Positions 53,582 to 62,585 of a stretch of DNA of 64,000 bases are shown here, in pieces. Origin of the DNA: Candidatus Brocadia sp. WS118 (GTDB taxonomy: Bacteria > Planctomycetota > Brocadiia > Brocadiales > Brocadiaceae); the NCBI GenBank assembly GCA_007618135.1, contig PHFX01000006.1, forward strand, positions 1-64,000. Reading direction: 5' to 3'. The position numbers and the translations under genes are program-made. The stretch's first letter is position 1. Each line of letters starts with the position of its first letter. Under the pieces are notes generated by a model, which saw only the letters and a program-made list of their open reading frames with translations, had not been told where the DNA came from and did no database searches.

Positions 53582-54589
53582 ATGACAGTAAATGTGGCAG
53601 TAGTTGGTGCGACAGGAGCCGTAGGCGAGGAATTTCTCAGAATACTGGAAAGTAGAAAATTCCCGGTGAAAGAATTGAAGTTGTTAGCCTCTAAACGTTC
53701 TGCCGGGAAAAAGATGCGGTTTTACGGATGTGACTACACCGTACAGGAACTGACGAAGCATTCATTTCAAGGCATAAAGATTGCCCTTTTTAGTGCTGGA
53801 GGAAGCATCAGCAGGGAATATGTACCGTATGCTATCGAGAGTGGCGCCGTTTGTGTGGATAATTCCAGCGCCTTCAGAATGGATGATGACGTCCCTTTGG
53901 TAGTGCCCGAGGTGAATCCACAGGATATTGCGAAGCATCACGGCGTGATTGCCAACCCGAATTGTTCCACCATTCAGCTGGTGGTTGCCTTGAAACCAAT
54001 CCATGATGCCGTAAGGATAAAGAGGATTGTTGTGTCAACGTACCAGGCAGTATCCGGTGCAGGGCTGAAAGCAATTGATGAACTTCAAAAGGAGACGGCA
54101 AGCATTCTGTCCGGGCATGAAGGTTTTAAAAGAAATCTGTTCCCTTACCAGATTGCCTTTAATGTATTGCCTCAGATTCCCCAGAGCAATGCGTTTCTTC
54201 CTAATGGGTATACATCAGAAGAGATGAAGATGGTGAATGAGACCAAAAAGATCATGGGTGACAATAGCATCAGGGTGACTGCAACTACTGTACGTGTGCC
54301 TGTTATTCGCAGTCATAGCGAGTCGGTAAATATAGAAACAGAGAGAAAAATCACCGCAGCGGCAGTAAAGAAGCTTCTTTCAACGGCGCCGGGCGTTAAA
54401 TTAGTGGATGACACAGCCAATCAGTTGTATCCATTAGCAACCATGGCTGCGGGGAAAGATGAAGTTTTCGTGGGCCGTATTCGTGAAGACGAATCTATTG
54501 ATCATGGAATCAATATGTGGGTTGTAAGCGACAACCTCCGAAAAGGTGCCGCCCTCAACGCCATCCAGATTGCGGAGAAACTGTTGTGA
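53582..54589 (+). CDS. asd: Aspartate-semialdehyde dehydrogenase
   Basis: NADP-dependent reduction of aspartyl phosphate to aspartate semialdehyde, leading to lysine/diaminopimelate, threonine and methionine. Full length (335 residues): NVAVVGATGAVGEEFLRIL, the active-site Cys in NPNCSTIQLVVAL and the late RVPVIRSHSESVNI. A GAAAGGAG ribosome binding site precedes the ATG. Confidence 0.97.
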   Translation: MTVNVAVVGATGAVGEEFLRILESRKFPVKELKLLASKRSAGKKMRFYGCDYTVQELTKHSFQGIKIALFSAGGSISREYVPYAIESGAVCVDNSSAFRMDDDVPLVVPEVNPQDIAKHHGVIANPNCSTIQLVVALKPIHDAVRIKRIVVSTYQAVSGAGLKAIDELQKETASILSGHEGFKRNLFPYQIAFNVLPQIPQSNAFLPNGYTSEEMKMVNETKKIMGDNSIRVTATTVRVPVIRSHSESVNIETERKITAAAVKKLLSTAPGVKLVDDTANQLYPLATMAAGKDEVFVGRIREDESIDHGINMWVVSDNLRKGAALNAIQIAEKLL

Positions 54590-54687
54590 TGAACAGGGTA
54601 TGCAAAATATAGGATGTAGTATTTCGGTTGAGTTTCGCTTACGCACTACCCAACTTACAAAACTGGTAGCCTCAAAGGCAGGCAGGT

Positions 54688-54829
54688 AGCTAACGAAGCC
54701 TGATGCTAAGCTCAGCGAGTCAAACCACTGAATGACTTCACAGAGCCAATAACCGATTTGTAAATCTCAAACTCTGGCCTGTTCAAATAGCACAAAGTGG
54801 TTCGATTTCACTGCAGTGCGCTGTTAGGC
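54688..54829. repeat. Weak attC-like pair of integron core sites
   Basis: On the minus strand, the stop of the small hypothetical frame is directly followed by GCCTAAC (consensus RYYYAAC); about 140 bases further a GTTAGCT resembles the opposite core site GTTRRRY with one mismatch. Partial complementarity between the two flanks (CAGCG and AACC motifs) is visible. No integrase is in the window. Listed as a candidate only. Confidence 0.2.
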
Positions 54830-55099
54830 ATTTTTTTCATGTTTTGTTTCCTCAGCCCACTTCTCTATTACCCTATACCCCAAATACTCACTCACATTGT
54901 CGGCAATATCAAAAGCCGTTACACCCGGTAATTCTTGAAATGACACAGGAAATACCCCGGCTCGTAAATAATAGCCCACTGGGGCTTCGTTTGGATCATA
55001 GTCAGAAACAATAGGAAGTGTGCACCTCATGCGAAAATTCATTGTGCCGCGGTTCAGCGGCGGCTGGGCAAGCAGGCGCTGCCAATAGGTGATCCACAA
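54824..55099 (-). CDS. Small hypothetical protein, weak support
   Basis: A 91-codon frame with a protein-like C-terminal half (SDYDPNEAPVGYYLRAGVF and ITDNVSEYLGY-like FDIADNVSEYLGYRVIEK), but the N-terminal part reads as fragments and a different frame (55002-55190) overlaps it. The start could be an internal ATG giving a protein of about 68 residues (MRCTLPIVSD). No family recognised. It may be the end of a decayed gene. Confidence 0.3.
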   Translation of the reverse strand: MWITYWQRLLAQPPLNRGTMNFRMRCTLPIVSDYDPNEAPVGYYLRAGVFPVSFQELPGVTAFDIADNVSEYLGYRVIEKWAEETKHEKNA

Positions 55100-55546
55100 G
55101 AAACGGAATACGTAGCGCGGGTGGTTTATCCCCCGCCAATATTGCTAACGAATGGGGCAGACCACAAGGGATCGGCTCTACATTTTTCAAAATACTAAAT
55201 TGTTACAAAGAATTTACACCAAGGGAGGAAAAAATTATGTTTGGAAGTTTTCGAAAGCCTGATTAAATTTGGCTATGATTATCTTTATGAAAACGCCTCC
55301 TGGTTGCTGCGTCCCAAAGACGTAATCAAAATGGAATGATAGATCTTTGGGGGAGATTATGAAAGTATTTGACCTGTTTCAGGAATTGTGTTAGAATTCC
55401 TCAATTAAAATTCCAAGGAGAAAGGGCGAAGGGGAGAAGTACAAGGGCATACGGAAGACTTTTCCATTTCTCTCTTTCTCCTTAATCTTTTTCACGGATA
55501 TTGTGCATTTTTAACGTATTCTGTTTTTTGGAGAAAAATAAAACGT

Positions 55547-56737
55547 ATGGCCGATGAATTAACCTATGCATTGATTACTCCTTACAGCCTTTTAAAAAGC
55601 CGTACCGGCGGTATTTTGGGCCGTTTGCTTTCATTGACAAGCCTGGATTTTGTGGGCGTAACCATGTTTGCGCCGAGCGATGCCTTTGTCGATAAATATT
55701 GTGCGACCATCGAGGAACAAGACTGCAAACCGTCCTGGAAAAAGGTCATGAAAGACTATATCAACAGTAATTTCCGGAAGGTGAACAAGTTTGGAATTAC
55801 CAACCGGATGGTATTGCTTTTCTTTAAAGGTCCCCGCGCCCTCGAAAAGCTGAAGGATGACGTGATCGGACCGATTACCAGTTTCCAGGGACACACAATT
55901 CGGGGCAGCTTCGGAGATTTTGTAGAGAGTTCGGATGGCAAAATCGAATATTTTGAACCGGCGGTGGTATCCGCGGCAGACCATCGCACGAACGACAAAC
56001 AATTAGCCTTGTTTGCCGAATATTTGCCAAGTGATGGGGGTGTTTTGGAGGATATTGTAACATTTTCCGAAGGGGTGAAGGCGGAAACAACCCTGGTCAT
56101 TCTCAAGCCCTTTGAGGAACAGAGTCCGTTGCCCGGTAATATGATTGATATGTTTTCAAGAACGGGTTTGTTTATTGTCGGGGTAAAGCTATTAAGGATG
56201 AGCATTGCCCAGGCGGAGGATTTTTATGGCCCGTTAATCAACATCTTCCGGGAAAAATTAAAGCCCAAGCCGGAAAAGATCGCTGAAAAGCTCAAAGAAA
56301 GTTTTAAGCCAGCCTTTGCCTTTGAAGTGCCGAATGCGATCGTTCATGACCATGCGGTGCAATTGTCAGAACAACTCAAGGATATGAATGCCAGGAACGA
56401 ATTTAACAAGATTGTGCAGTACATGACGGGGTTGGATCCTGAAAAATCAAGTCCGGCGGAAAAGAAAAAACCAGGAACCGCCCGATGCCTTGCCCTGTTG
56501 TATCGCGGCCCGGATGCCATTCATAAAATACGAAATATACTCGGCCCCACGGATTCAAAGAAAGGCGAACCAGGCAAGGTCCGCAGGATTTACGGCGAGG
56601 ATATCATGAAAAACGCGGCGCACGCCTCAGATGCCGTTGAAAATGCAGAACGTGAACGAAAGATTATCGGGTTGTGGGATAATAAAGGCCCCTGCGAGCT
56701 GAAAGAGATGATCGAAAATTATTTGCGGTCAAAGTAA
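55547..56737 (+). CDS. Tandem nucleoside-diphosphate-kinase-like protein
   Basis: A 396-residue protein with two NDK-like halves. The first has TYALITPYSLLKSRTGGILG and RGSFGDFVESSDG, but the catalytic NxxH is replaced by a different sequence (SAADHRTND). The second has TTLVILKPFEEQ and, near the end, NAAHASDAVENAERE with the catalytic-type His359 in the N-x2-H-x-SD context. NDKs transfer phosphate between nucleoside di- and triphosphates; here only the second half could be active. The stop is two bases before the MBL-fold gene, which overlaps gyrA, so the three may be one transcript. Planctomycete-type protein with unknown role. Confidence 0.8.
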   Translation: MADELTYALITPYSLLKSRTGGILGRLLSLTSLDFVGVTMFAPSDAFVDKYCATIEEQDCKPSWKKVMKDYINSNFRKVNKFGITNRMVLLFFKGPRALEKLKDDVIGPITSFQGHTIRGSFGDFVESSDGKIEYFEPAVVSAADHRTNDKQLALFAEYLPSDGGVLEDIVTFSEGVKAETTLVILKPFEEQSPLPGNMIDMFSRTGLFIVGVKLLRMSIAQAEDFYGPLINIFREKLKPKPEKIAEKLKESFKPAFAFEVPNAIVHDHAVQLSEQLKDMNARNEFNKIVQYMTGLDPEKSSPAEKKKPGTARCLALLYRGPDAIHKIRNILGPTDSKKGEPGKVRRIYGEDIMKNAAHASDAVENAERERKIIGLWDNKGPCELKEMIENYLRSK

Positions 56738-56739
56738 GT

Positions 56740-57414
56740 ATGCTGATACACAAGATACCGGTAGGACCTTTACACGTGTGTTGTTACATTGTCATGGATA
56801 AGGACGCTGCTGAGGCGATGGTTGTCGATCCCGGCGCAGATGCGGGAACGATTATCGCTTTTCTGAAAAAGAAACGGCTGCTTCTGAAAAATATCGTAAT
56901 TACCCATGGACATGGTGACCATATTGGCGCCAATGCTGAGCTCAAAAAAGCCTTTCCTGATGGGCAAATCTGTGTTCATGAAGCAGACCAGGATATGCTC
57001 CCGTACCCGGCAAAAAACCTTTCCATCCTTGCCGCTTTTTATGGGGGCACAACGGTGAGGTCGCCTATGGCAGACCGATTGCTGAACGATGGAGATACGG
57101 TTACCGTCGGAAAACATGCCTTTGAAATAATTCACACACCCGGACACACGCCGGGTGGAATATGCCTGTACTATAAAAATCCGGATCATGAAAACCCCCC
57201 TGTCCTGTTTTCGGGGGACACCCTTTTCAAAGAAGGGGTTGGCAGGACAGATTTCCCAGGTTGTAATGAAAAAAAACTCATACAAGCCATTAAGGAACGA
57301 TTGTTTGTGCTGGACGAAAAAACCATCGTGTATCCCGGTCACGGGCCGTCAACGACAATAGCAGAAGAGAAGAAAAACAATCCTTTTGTTGCTGAGGTAA
57401 TGCTCCATGGTTGA
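56740..57414 (+). CDS. Metallo-beta-lactamase-fold hydrolase, glyoxalase-II-like
   Basis: A 224-residue MBL-fold enzyme with the HxHxDH motif (THGHGDHIGA), the FSGDTLF metal segment, HTPGHTPGG and a late PGHGPSTTI. The simple length and loops match the hydroxyacylglutathione hydrolase-like (GloB/YcbL) group. The stop overlaps the gyrA start by eight bases, so it is co-expressed with gyrA and perhaps the NDK-like gene. Substrate unknown. Confidence 0.9.
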   Translation: MLIHKIPVGPLHVCCYIVMDKDAAEAMVVDPGADAGTIIAFLKKKRLLLKNIVITHGHGDHIGANAELKKAFPDGQICVHEADQDMLPYPAKNLSILAAFYGGTTVRSPMADRLLNDGDTVTVGKHAFEIIHTPGHTPGGICLYYKNPDHENPPVLFSGDTLFKEGVGRTDFPGCNEKKLIQAIKERLFVLDEKTIVYPGHGPSTTIAEEKKNNPFVAEVMLHG

Positions 57415-59920
57415 AAGAAGAGAAAATATAAAAGAATTATTTATAGAAGAAGAGATGAAGGATTCGTATCTGAGCTATGCCATGAGCGTCATCATGAGCC
57501 GCGCACTTCCGGACGTCAGGGATGGGCTGAAACCATCACAGAGGCGCATCCTGGTGGCCATGAATGATCTCGGTCTCGGCCCCCGTTCTAAATTCAGGAA
57601 ATGCGCCAAGATTGCAGGCGATACAACAGGTAACTATCATCCCCACGGGGAACAGGTGGTGTATCCAACCCTCGTCCGCATGGCGCAGGATTTTAATTAC
57701 CGGTATCCGCTGGTTGAGGGACAGGGGAATTTTGGCTCTATTGATGGTGACCCGCCAGCGGCAATGCGTTACACGGAAGCCCGCATGACCGAAGCAACGA
57801 TGATTATTATGGAAGATTTGGAGAGGGAAACCGTTGATTATGTGCCCAATTATGACGATACCCGGACGGAGCCGGTTGTTCTTCCTTCGAAATTTCCCAA
57901 TTTACTGTGTAACGGATGCTCTGGTATAGCGGTTGGGATGGCCACAAGCATTCCGCCTCATAATGTCAATGAGATCTGCGATGGAGTTATCGCAGTTATT
58001 GATAACGCAGAGATTACCGTTGATGAATTAATGAAGATTATCAAGGGTCCTGATTTTCCCACCGGGGCCTTAATCTGCGGTATGGAAGGGATCAGGGAAG
58101 GATACAGAACCGGGCGCGGAACGATTATCGTCAGGGCACGAGCTCATACAGAAACGTCCAAGAGCGGGAGGAAAAGCATTGTTGTGACGGAGATACCTTA
58201 TCAGCTAAACCGGGACAATATTCTGGAGCGAATTGCTGAATTGGTGAGAGAAGACCAGATTAAGGGCATTTCGGATATCCGCAATGAAAGTGATCGCGAT
58301 GGAAGCCGTCTGGTCATTGATCTGAAGAAAGGGGAGGATGAAGAAGTTGTTTTAAACCAGCTCTATAAACATACCAAACTCCAGGATAGTTTCAGCATCA
58401 TCATGATTGCCCTGATCAACAATCGGCCGGAAACGCTCAACCTGAAGCAGATGCTGGTTTACTATATCGAGCATCGAAAGGTTGTTATCATACGCAGAAC
58501 GAAATATTTGCTGGAAAAGGCACAAGCCCGCGCCCATATCCTGGAAGGGTTGCGGATCGCCCTGCAAAATATTGACAGAATCATCCAGTTGATCAAGACC
58601 TCCGATTCCATTGAAACGGCGCGGCGGGGACTCATGAGTGAATTCTCCCTCTCGGAACTTCAGGCAAACGCCATTCTTGACATGAAACTCCAGAGGTTGA
58701 CGGGGCTTGAACAGGGAAAGATCGAGGAAGAGTATAAAAAGTTATGCGCCGATATTAAGGGGTATCAGGCGATCCTGGCCAATGAGAAGCTGGTGCTGGA
58801 CATTATCAAAAAAGACGTGGAGGAAGTGAAGGAACGCTTCGGAGACAAACGCCGCACGGAGATCGTTGGCGCCGTTACTGATCTGAATATAGAAGACCTC
58901 ATTGCCGAGGAAAATGTTGCCGTCATTATCAGCCACGAAGGGTATATTAAGCGATTGCCCCTGACCGCTTACCGGAAACAACACCGCGGCGGCAAGGGTG
59001 TCTCCGGCGCCGATATGAAGGAAGGGGATTTCATAGAGCATCTCTTTGTGGCTTCAACCCATGATTACATCCTGTTTTTTACCGACCAGGGCAGGGTTTA
59101 CTGGCTCAAGGTTTACGATGTGCCGCAAATGGCCAGAACGGCCAAAGGAAGGGCGCTTATCAATCTGCTTGAGTTAAAGGAAGATGAAAACGTAACTTCT
59201 CTCATTCCCGTAAGGGATTTTGACGAACGGCAGCTGGTGATGGCGACCAGGAATGGGATTGTTAAAAAGACGGTATTACGTGCGTATGGTAATCCGAAAA
59301 AGGGCGGCATTATTGCTATTAACCTGGATGAGGGAGACAAGCTGATCGGCGTTAAATTAACCCATGGGAAACAGGATATCATCCTGGGCACCGAACAGGG
59401 AAAGGCCATGCGTTTCTCCGAAGAAGATGTCAGGACCATGGGGCGCGTAACTCACGGGGTGAAAGGAATCACCCTCAAGGAGGGTGATAAAGTCAGGGAC
59501 ATGGTAATCGTAGACGAGCAGGCAACGCTGCTGACGGTTTGTGAAAAGGGGTTTGGAAAGCGCACCGATTTTGCTGAATATCCCGTTCATCGCAGGGGTG
59601 GACAAGGCGTCATTAATATTAAAACCACCGACAGGAACGGAAAGGTTGTGGCACTGATTGATGTAAGAGACGAAGACGAGCTGATCATGATTACCGCACG
59701 GGGACAGGTAATTCGTACACCGGTAAATACCATTCGCTCCATCGGAAGGAATACCCAGGGGGTTACGCTCTTTTCTATAGAGGAAGGAGACAAGCTGGTT
59801 TCCGTTGCTCGTGTTGTGCCGGAAGAGACAAAAGAAGAACCTGGCACTGAAGAAACGGCAAGAGAAACGGATGAAGGAAAAGGTGACGATGGAGGCATCC
59901 AGGAGGACGCCCCTGAGTAA
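57407..59920 (+). CDS. gyrA: DNA gyrase subunit A
   Basis: DNA-cleaving subunit of gyrase, introducing negative supercoils with GyrB. Full length (837 residues): [20 protein letters not shown], active-site Tyr in [12 protein letters not shown], and the C-terminal beta-pinwheel with a GyrA-box-like [11 protein letters not shown], which identifies gyrase rather than topoisomerase IV. The acidic C-terminal tail ([18 protein letters not shown]) is a normal variation. The start overlaps the MBL gene stop. gyrB is not in the window. Confidence 0.97.
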   Translation: MVERRENIKELFIEEEMKDSYLSYAMSVIMSRALPDVRDGLKPSQRRILVAMNDLGLGPRSKFRKCAKIAGDTTGNYHPHGEQVVYPTLVRMAQDFNYRYPLVEGQGNFGSIDGDPPAAMRYTEARMTEATMIIMEDLERETVDYVPNYDDTRTEPVVLPSKFPNLLCNGCSGIAVGMATSIPPHNVNEICDGVIAVIDNAEITVDELMKIIKGPDFPTGALICGMEGIREGYRTGRGTIIVRARAHTETSKSGRKSIVVTEIPYQLNRDNILERIAELVREDQIKGISDIRNESDRDGSRLVIDLKKGEDEEVVLNQLYKHTKLQDSFSIIMIALINNRPETLNLKQMLVYYIEHRKVVIIRRTKYLLEKAQARAHILEGLRIALQNIDRIIQLIKTSDSIETARRGLMSEFSLSELQANAILDMKLQRLTGLEQGKIEEEYKKLCADIKGYQAILANEKLVLDIIKKDVEEVKERFGDKRRTEIVGAVTDLNIEDLIAEENVAVIISHEGYIKRLPLTAYRKQHRGGKGVSGADMKEGDFIEHLFVASTHDYILFFTDQGRVYWLKVYDVPQMARTAKGRALINLLELKEDENVTSLIPVRDFDERQLVMATRNGIVKKTVLRAYGNPKKGGIIAINLDEGDKLIGVKLTHGKQDIILGTEQGKAMRFSEEDVRTMGRVTHGVKGITLKEGDKVRDMVIVDEQATLLTVCEKGFGKRTDFAEYPVHRRGGQGVINIKTTDRNGKVVALIDVRDEDELIMITARGQVIRTPVNTIRSIGRNTQGVTLFSIEEGDKLVSVARVVPEETKEEPGTEETARETDEGKGDDGGIQEDAPE

Positions 59921-60102
59921 AACACACAAACGCCTGTCATGGTATTTTCTTTGCTTGAATTCAAAAATCATCGCATACTATTTTTCTTTATTGAGGAGGT
60001 GGAAGCTGAGTCCTGCTGGCGATTGTTGGTTACCTTTTCATGGGATTCCTAAAACCTTATCCCACCTTTCCACACAAACATTCCTGAAAAAGCACTGCAC
60101 GA

Positions 60103-60894
60103 ATGACCCGAAAATTCTCCCTATCGGCCTGTATTATTACGTTTAACGAAGAATCACGCATCCGCGATTGCCTTGAGAGTGTAAAGTGGGTCGATGAGAT
60201 TATTGTGGTGGATTCATTGAGCACCGATAAGACGGTGGATATTTGCAGGGAATATACCCATCAGGTATATCAACGGGCATGGCCGGGAAATATCGATCAG
60301 AAGAACTACACCATTGGCCTGGCAAAGAGCGATTGGCTCCTGTGTCTGGATGCCGATGAAAGACTTTCGCCCGGACTTATGGAAGAAATTCAGAAAGCTA
60401 TTCGTGACCCGGAGGATGTTCTGGGGTTCTTTTTCCCCAGGCGCAGTTTTTATTTAGGCCGGTGGATTTGCCATGGAGAGTGGTATCCTGATCACCAATT
60501 GCGGCTCTTCAAGAGGGGCTGCGGACAATGGCAAGGCACAAATCCTCATGGACGGGTTGTCGTGCAGGGGAAGACCAGGTATATGAAACACGATCTGTAT
60601 CACTTCAATTATAAAAACTTTGCCCATCAGTTGAGGACGATAGATACCTATTCCACAATCTTTGCTGATGTTACGGCAGATCGTGGCAAGGGTTTTGGCC
60701 TGTTCAAACTGCTCTTTCAACCCCTGTATAAATTTATCAGAGGATATTTCTTCAAGCGGGGTTTTCTGGATGGTCTACCTGGATTTATTATTGCAACTTC
60801 GAGCGCCTTCTATATTTTTGTAAAACAGGTAAAGCTCTGGGAACGGCTACAGAACCGTGAGATAAAAAAAGCAGGCGAAAAGGGCAAAAGGTAG
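60103..60894 (+). CDS. Family-2 glycosyltransferase, WaaE-like
   Basis: A 263-residue GT2-family protein with the GT-A fold: LSACIITFNEESRIRDCLES, VDEIIVVDSLSTDKTVDI, WPGNIDQKNYTI and the DxD LCLDADERLSPG. The sequence type is that of LPS core glucosyltransferases (WaaE/KdtX) and similar enzymes of bacterial glycoconjugates. The kinase-like LPS gene follows 11 bases downstream, supporting a role in outer-core synthesis. Confidence 0.88.
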   Translation: MTRKFSLSACIITFNEESRIRDCLESVKWVDEIIVVDSLSTDKTVDICREYTHQVYQRAWPGNIDQKNYTIGLAKSDWLLCLDADERLSPGLMEEIQKAIRDPEDVLGFFFPRRSFYLGRWICHGEWYPDHQLRLFKRGCGQWQGTNPHGRVVVQGKTRYMKHDLYHFNYKNFAHQLRTIDTYSTIFADVTADRGKGFGLFKLLFQPLYKFIRGYFFKRGFLDGLPGFIIATSSAFYIFVKQVKLWERLQNREIKKAGEKGKR

Positions 60895-60905
60895 GGTGGC
60901 GTTCG

Positions 60906-62384
60906 ATGCAATTCTTCCGGCAGGTAGTGAGTTTTTTTCGTTTCCCTTTTTCCGTACCGAACCCTTCTGCGTTTGACGGATACCTGTCGAGGACGATCGG
61001 CCGCGTTCACTGGCTTATCCATAGACAGCACTCTTTTCTTGTCCCATTTCTTGAGCAGATCAAAGATGCTACCACGGAGACCCTGCTGGCAACTCCCCTT
61101 TTCAGGCGGCACCAATATAAAAGGATGGGTGAATTTAAAATTACCCATGGAAGCGGGAGCGAGACATATCTCGTGAAGATATATAACTATCCCCGTCTGT
61201 TTCAAAAGATAAAGCAGTGCTTCAAGCACACACGGGGTTTTCACGAGTTTAACACAACCTATCTGGCAGCGATGAGAGGCGTCCCGGTAGAAGTGCCTGT
61301 TGCCTGCGGAGAACGAAAATATCTGTTTACAAAAGAGTCGTATATCATCATGAGAAAAATTGCGCATAGTCAGTCGATACGGGAATATTTTAGAGGCAAT
61401 ACCCTGCTGAAAGAAAGAAGGGATGTTTTGAAGGAATTCGGCAGGCTTGCAAAAAATATTCATGAAACAGGTGTGCAACAGGATGCGTTTTCACTGGATA
61501 ATTTTTTGGTATATGATGAAAACGGAAGCAAACGGATCATCGTAATCGACTTTGAAATGGTTTCAGTTCACACAAAAAGCCTTCCGGAAAAGCTCTGTTT
61601 CTGGTATCTGGCGAAATTGAACCGCGAGAAAGCTAGTTTCACCAATACGGAACGGATCAGATTTCTCCGGTCGTACATTGGCAGCGATTTCAGCCGGTGT
61701 AAGAGAGCAGCACGGCGCATCGAGTCCACAACGGTGCAGATACAAAAGAAGGGAGCCAAAAAGTCATCAAGACTTTGCGTTCGTGAAAACAAGAAATTCG
61801 GCGTCTTCAAAAGCGCCCGGTTCTATGGATTTTACCGGAGGAATTACCCGGCAGAAACCCTGGAAAAGGCATTGCATACTATGGGAGAAACAGACCGTGA
61901 CGACGTTTTGGTAAATCATCTCCGCATCGTACGGGTTTCTCAAAGCAGTCCATCGCGGACTGATTATCGCAGCATGAAACAATTATGGATGAATGCAAAT
62001 GCCTTGTTTGCATTAAAAATTAACGTGCCCATCCCTGTGGGTGTCTTTACAAGACATTTTCCAGGTGGGCGGAACGAAGGATTCTTTATCTCTGAGATGC
62101 CGGATAACTGCATCCCCTTGAGTCGGCGCCCTGATTTGTTTTCTGATCAAAAGCTTTTATTTTCCCTGGCAAGGCTGGGAGAGCAAGTTTCACCCTTTGG
62201 CGTCTTGAATAAGAACTTGCGTTTTCAGGATATCCTTGTTCAGATGCAGGGTGACCGTCTTAAGTGTTATCTGGGAAATTATCATTCCTTTTCGATAAAC
62301 CGGCTTCCGGGAGAAACAAACAAAACGGTCAATGCGCAGATAGTCAAATATCTATTCCAGACGAACCATGCGCCGGTATCGTAG
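60906..62384 (+). CDS. LPS-kinase-like protein with two kinase-type lobes
   Basis: A 492-residue protein in the WaaP/Kdo-kinase superfamily. The first half has a kinase N-lobe (GSGSETYLVKIYNYPRLFQK), GFHEFNTTYLAAMRGVPVEV, then QQDAFSLDNFLVYDEN and VIDFEMV, the HxDxxxxN and DF-type catalytic loop with the usual His/Gln variation. The second half reads like a second, degraded kinase lobe (KQLWMNANALFALKINVPIP). LPS-core kinases phosphorylate sugars of the inner core. It is 11 bases after a GT2 gene. A pseudokinase regulatory second half is an inference. Confidence 0.78.
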   Translation: MQFFRQVVSFFRFPFSVPNPSAFDGYLSRTIGRVHWLIHRQHSFLVPFLEQIKDATTETLLATPLFRRHQYKRMGEFKITHGSGSETYLVKIYNYPRLFQKIKQCFKHTRGFHEFNTTYLAAMRGVPVEVPVACGERKYLFTKESYIIMRKIAHSQSIREYFRGNTLLKERRDVLKEFGRLAKNIHETGVQQDAFSLDNFLVYDENGSKRIIVIDFEMVSVHTKSLPEKLCFWYLAKLNREKASFTNTERIRFLRSYIGSDFSRCKRAARRIESTTVQIQKKGAKKSSRLCVRENKKFGVFKSARFYGFYRRNYPAETLEKALHTMGETDRDDVLVNHLRIVRVSQSSPSRTDYRSMKQLWMNANALFALKINVPIPVGVFTRHFPGGRNEGFFISEMPDNCIPLSRRPDLFSDQKLLFSLARLGEQVSPFGVLNKNLRFQDILVQMQGDRLKCYLGNYHSFSINRLPGETNKTVNAQIVKYLFQTNHAPVS

Positions 62385-62585
62385 TGATGCAAAGGCATTA
62401 AATAACCAAAAAATAAGATGGAGAATTTTAAAAATTGCAAGAAATCATACCCGCGTTAAAAGAATCAAGCCTGTTTTGTTCCATCGATGTTATTGAACTT
62501 ATTAATGCAGATACGATCAAATTGTTGAAATTGAAAGGAAGGGGTAATTTGGATAGGAGTGACAACCCACAATTCCTCGGATGTG

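Larger units (their letters stand above)
54590..55546. other. 1-kb poorly conserved stretch with gene remnants
   Basis: No securely coding gene. Several degenerate reading frames and a possible attC-like pair (54688-54829, see findings) are here. A minus-strand frame of about 91 codons (54824-55099, ending IEKWAEETKHEKNA) is the best protein-like candidate and is listed separately. A short frame at 55241-55339 (LEVFESLIKFGYDYLYENAS) sits behind a GGGAGGA site but only reads through if a frame change is assumed. The region has the texture of degraded accessory DNA. Confidence 0.5.

Noticed and set aside
54805-54829. tRNA-like T-arm (AGTGG TTCGATT TCACT) on the plus strand
   Set aside because: The 5-bp stem and 7-nt loop fit a T-arm, but no matching acceptor stem, D-arm or anticodon arm could be found upstream; treated as chance or a remnant.
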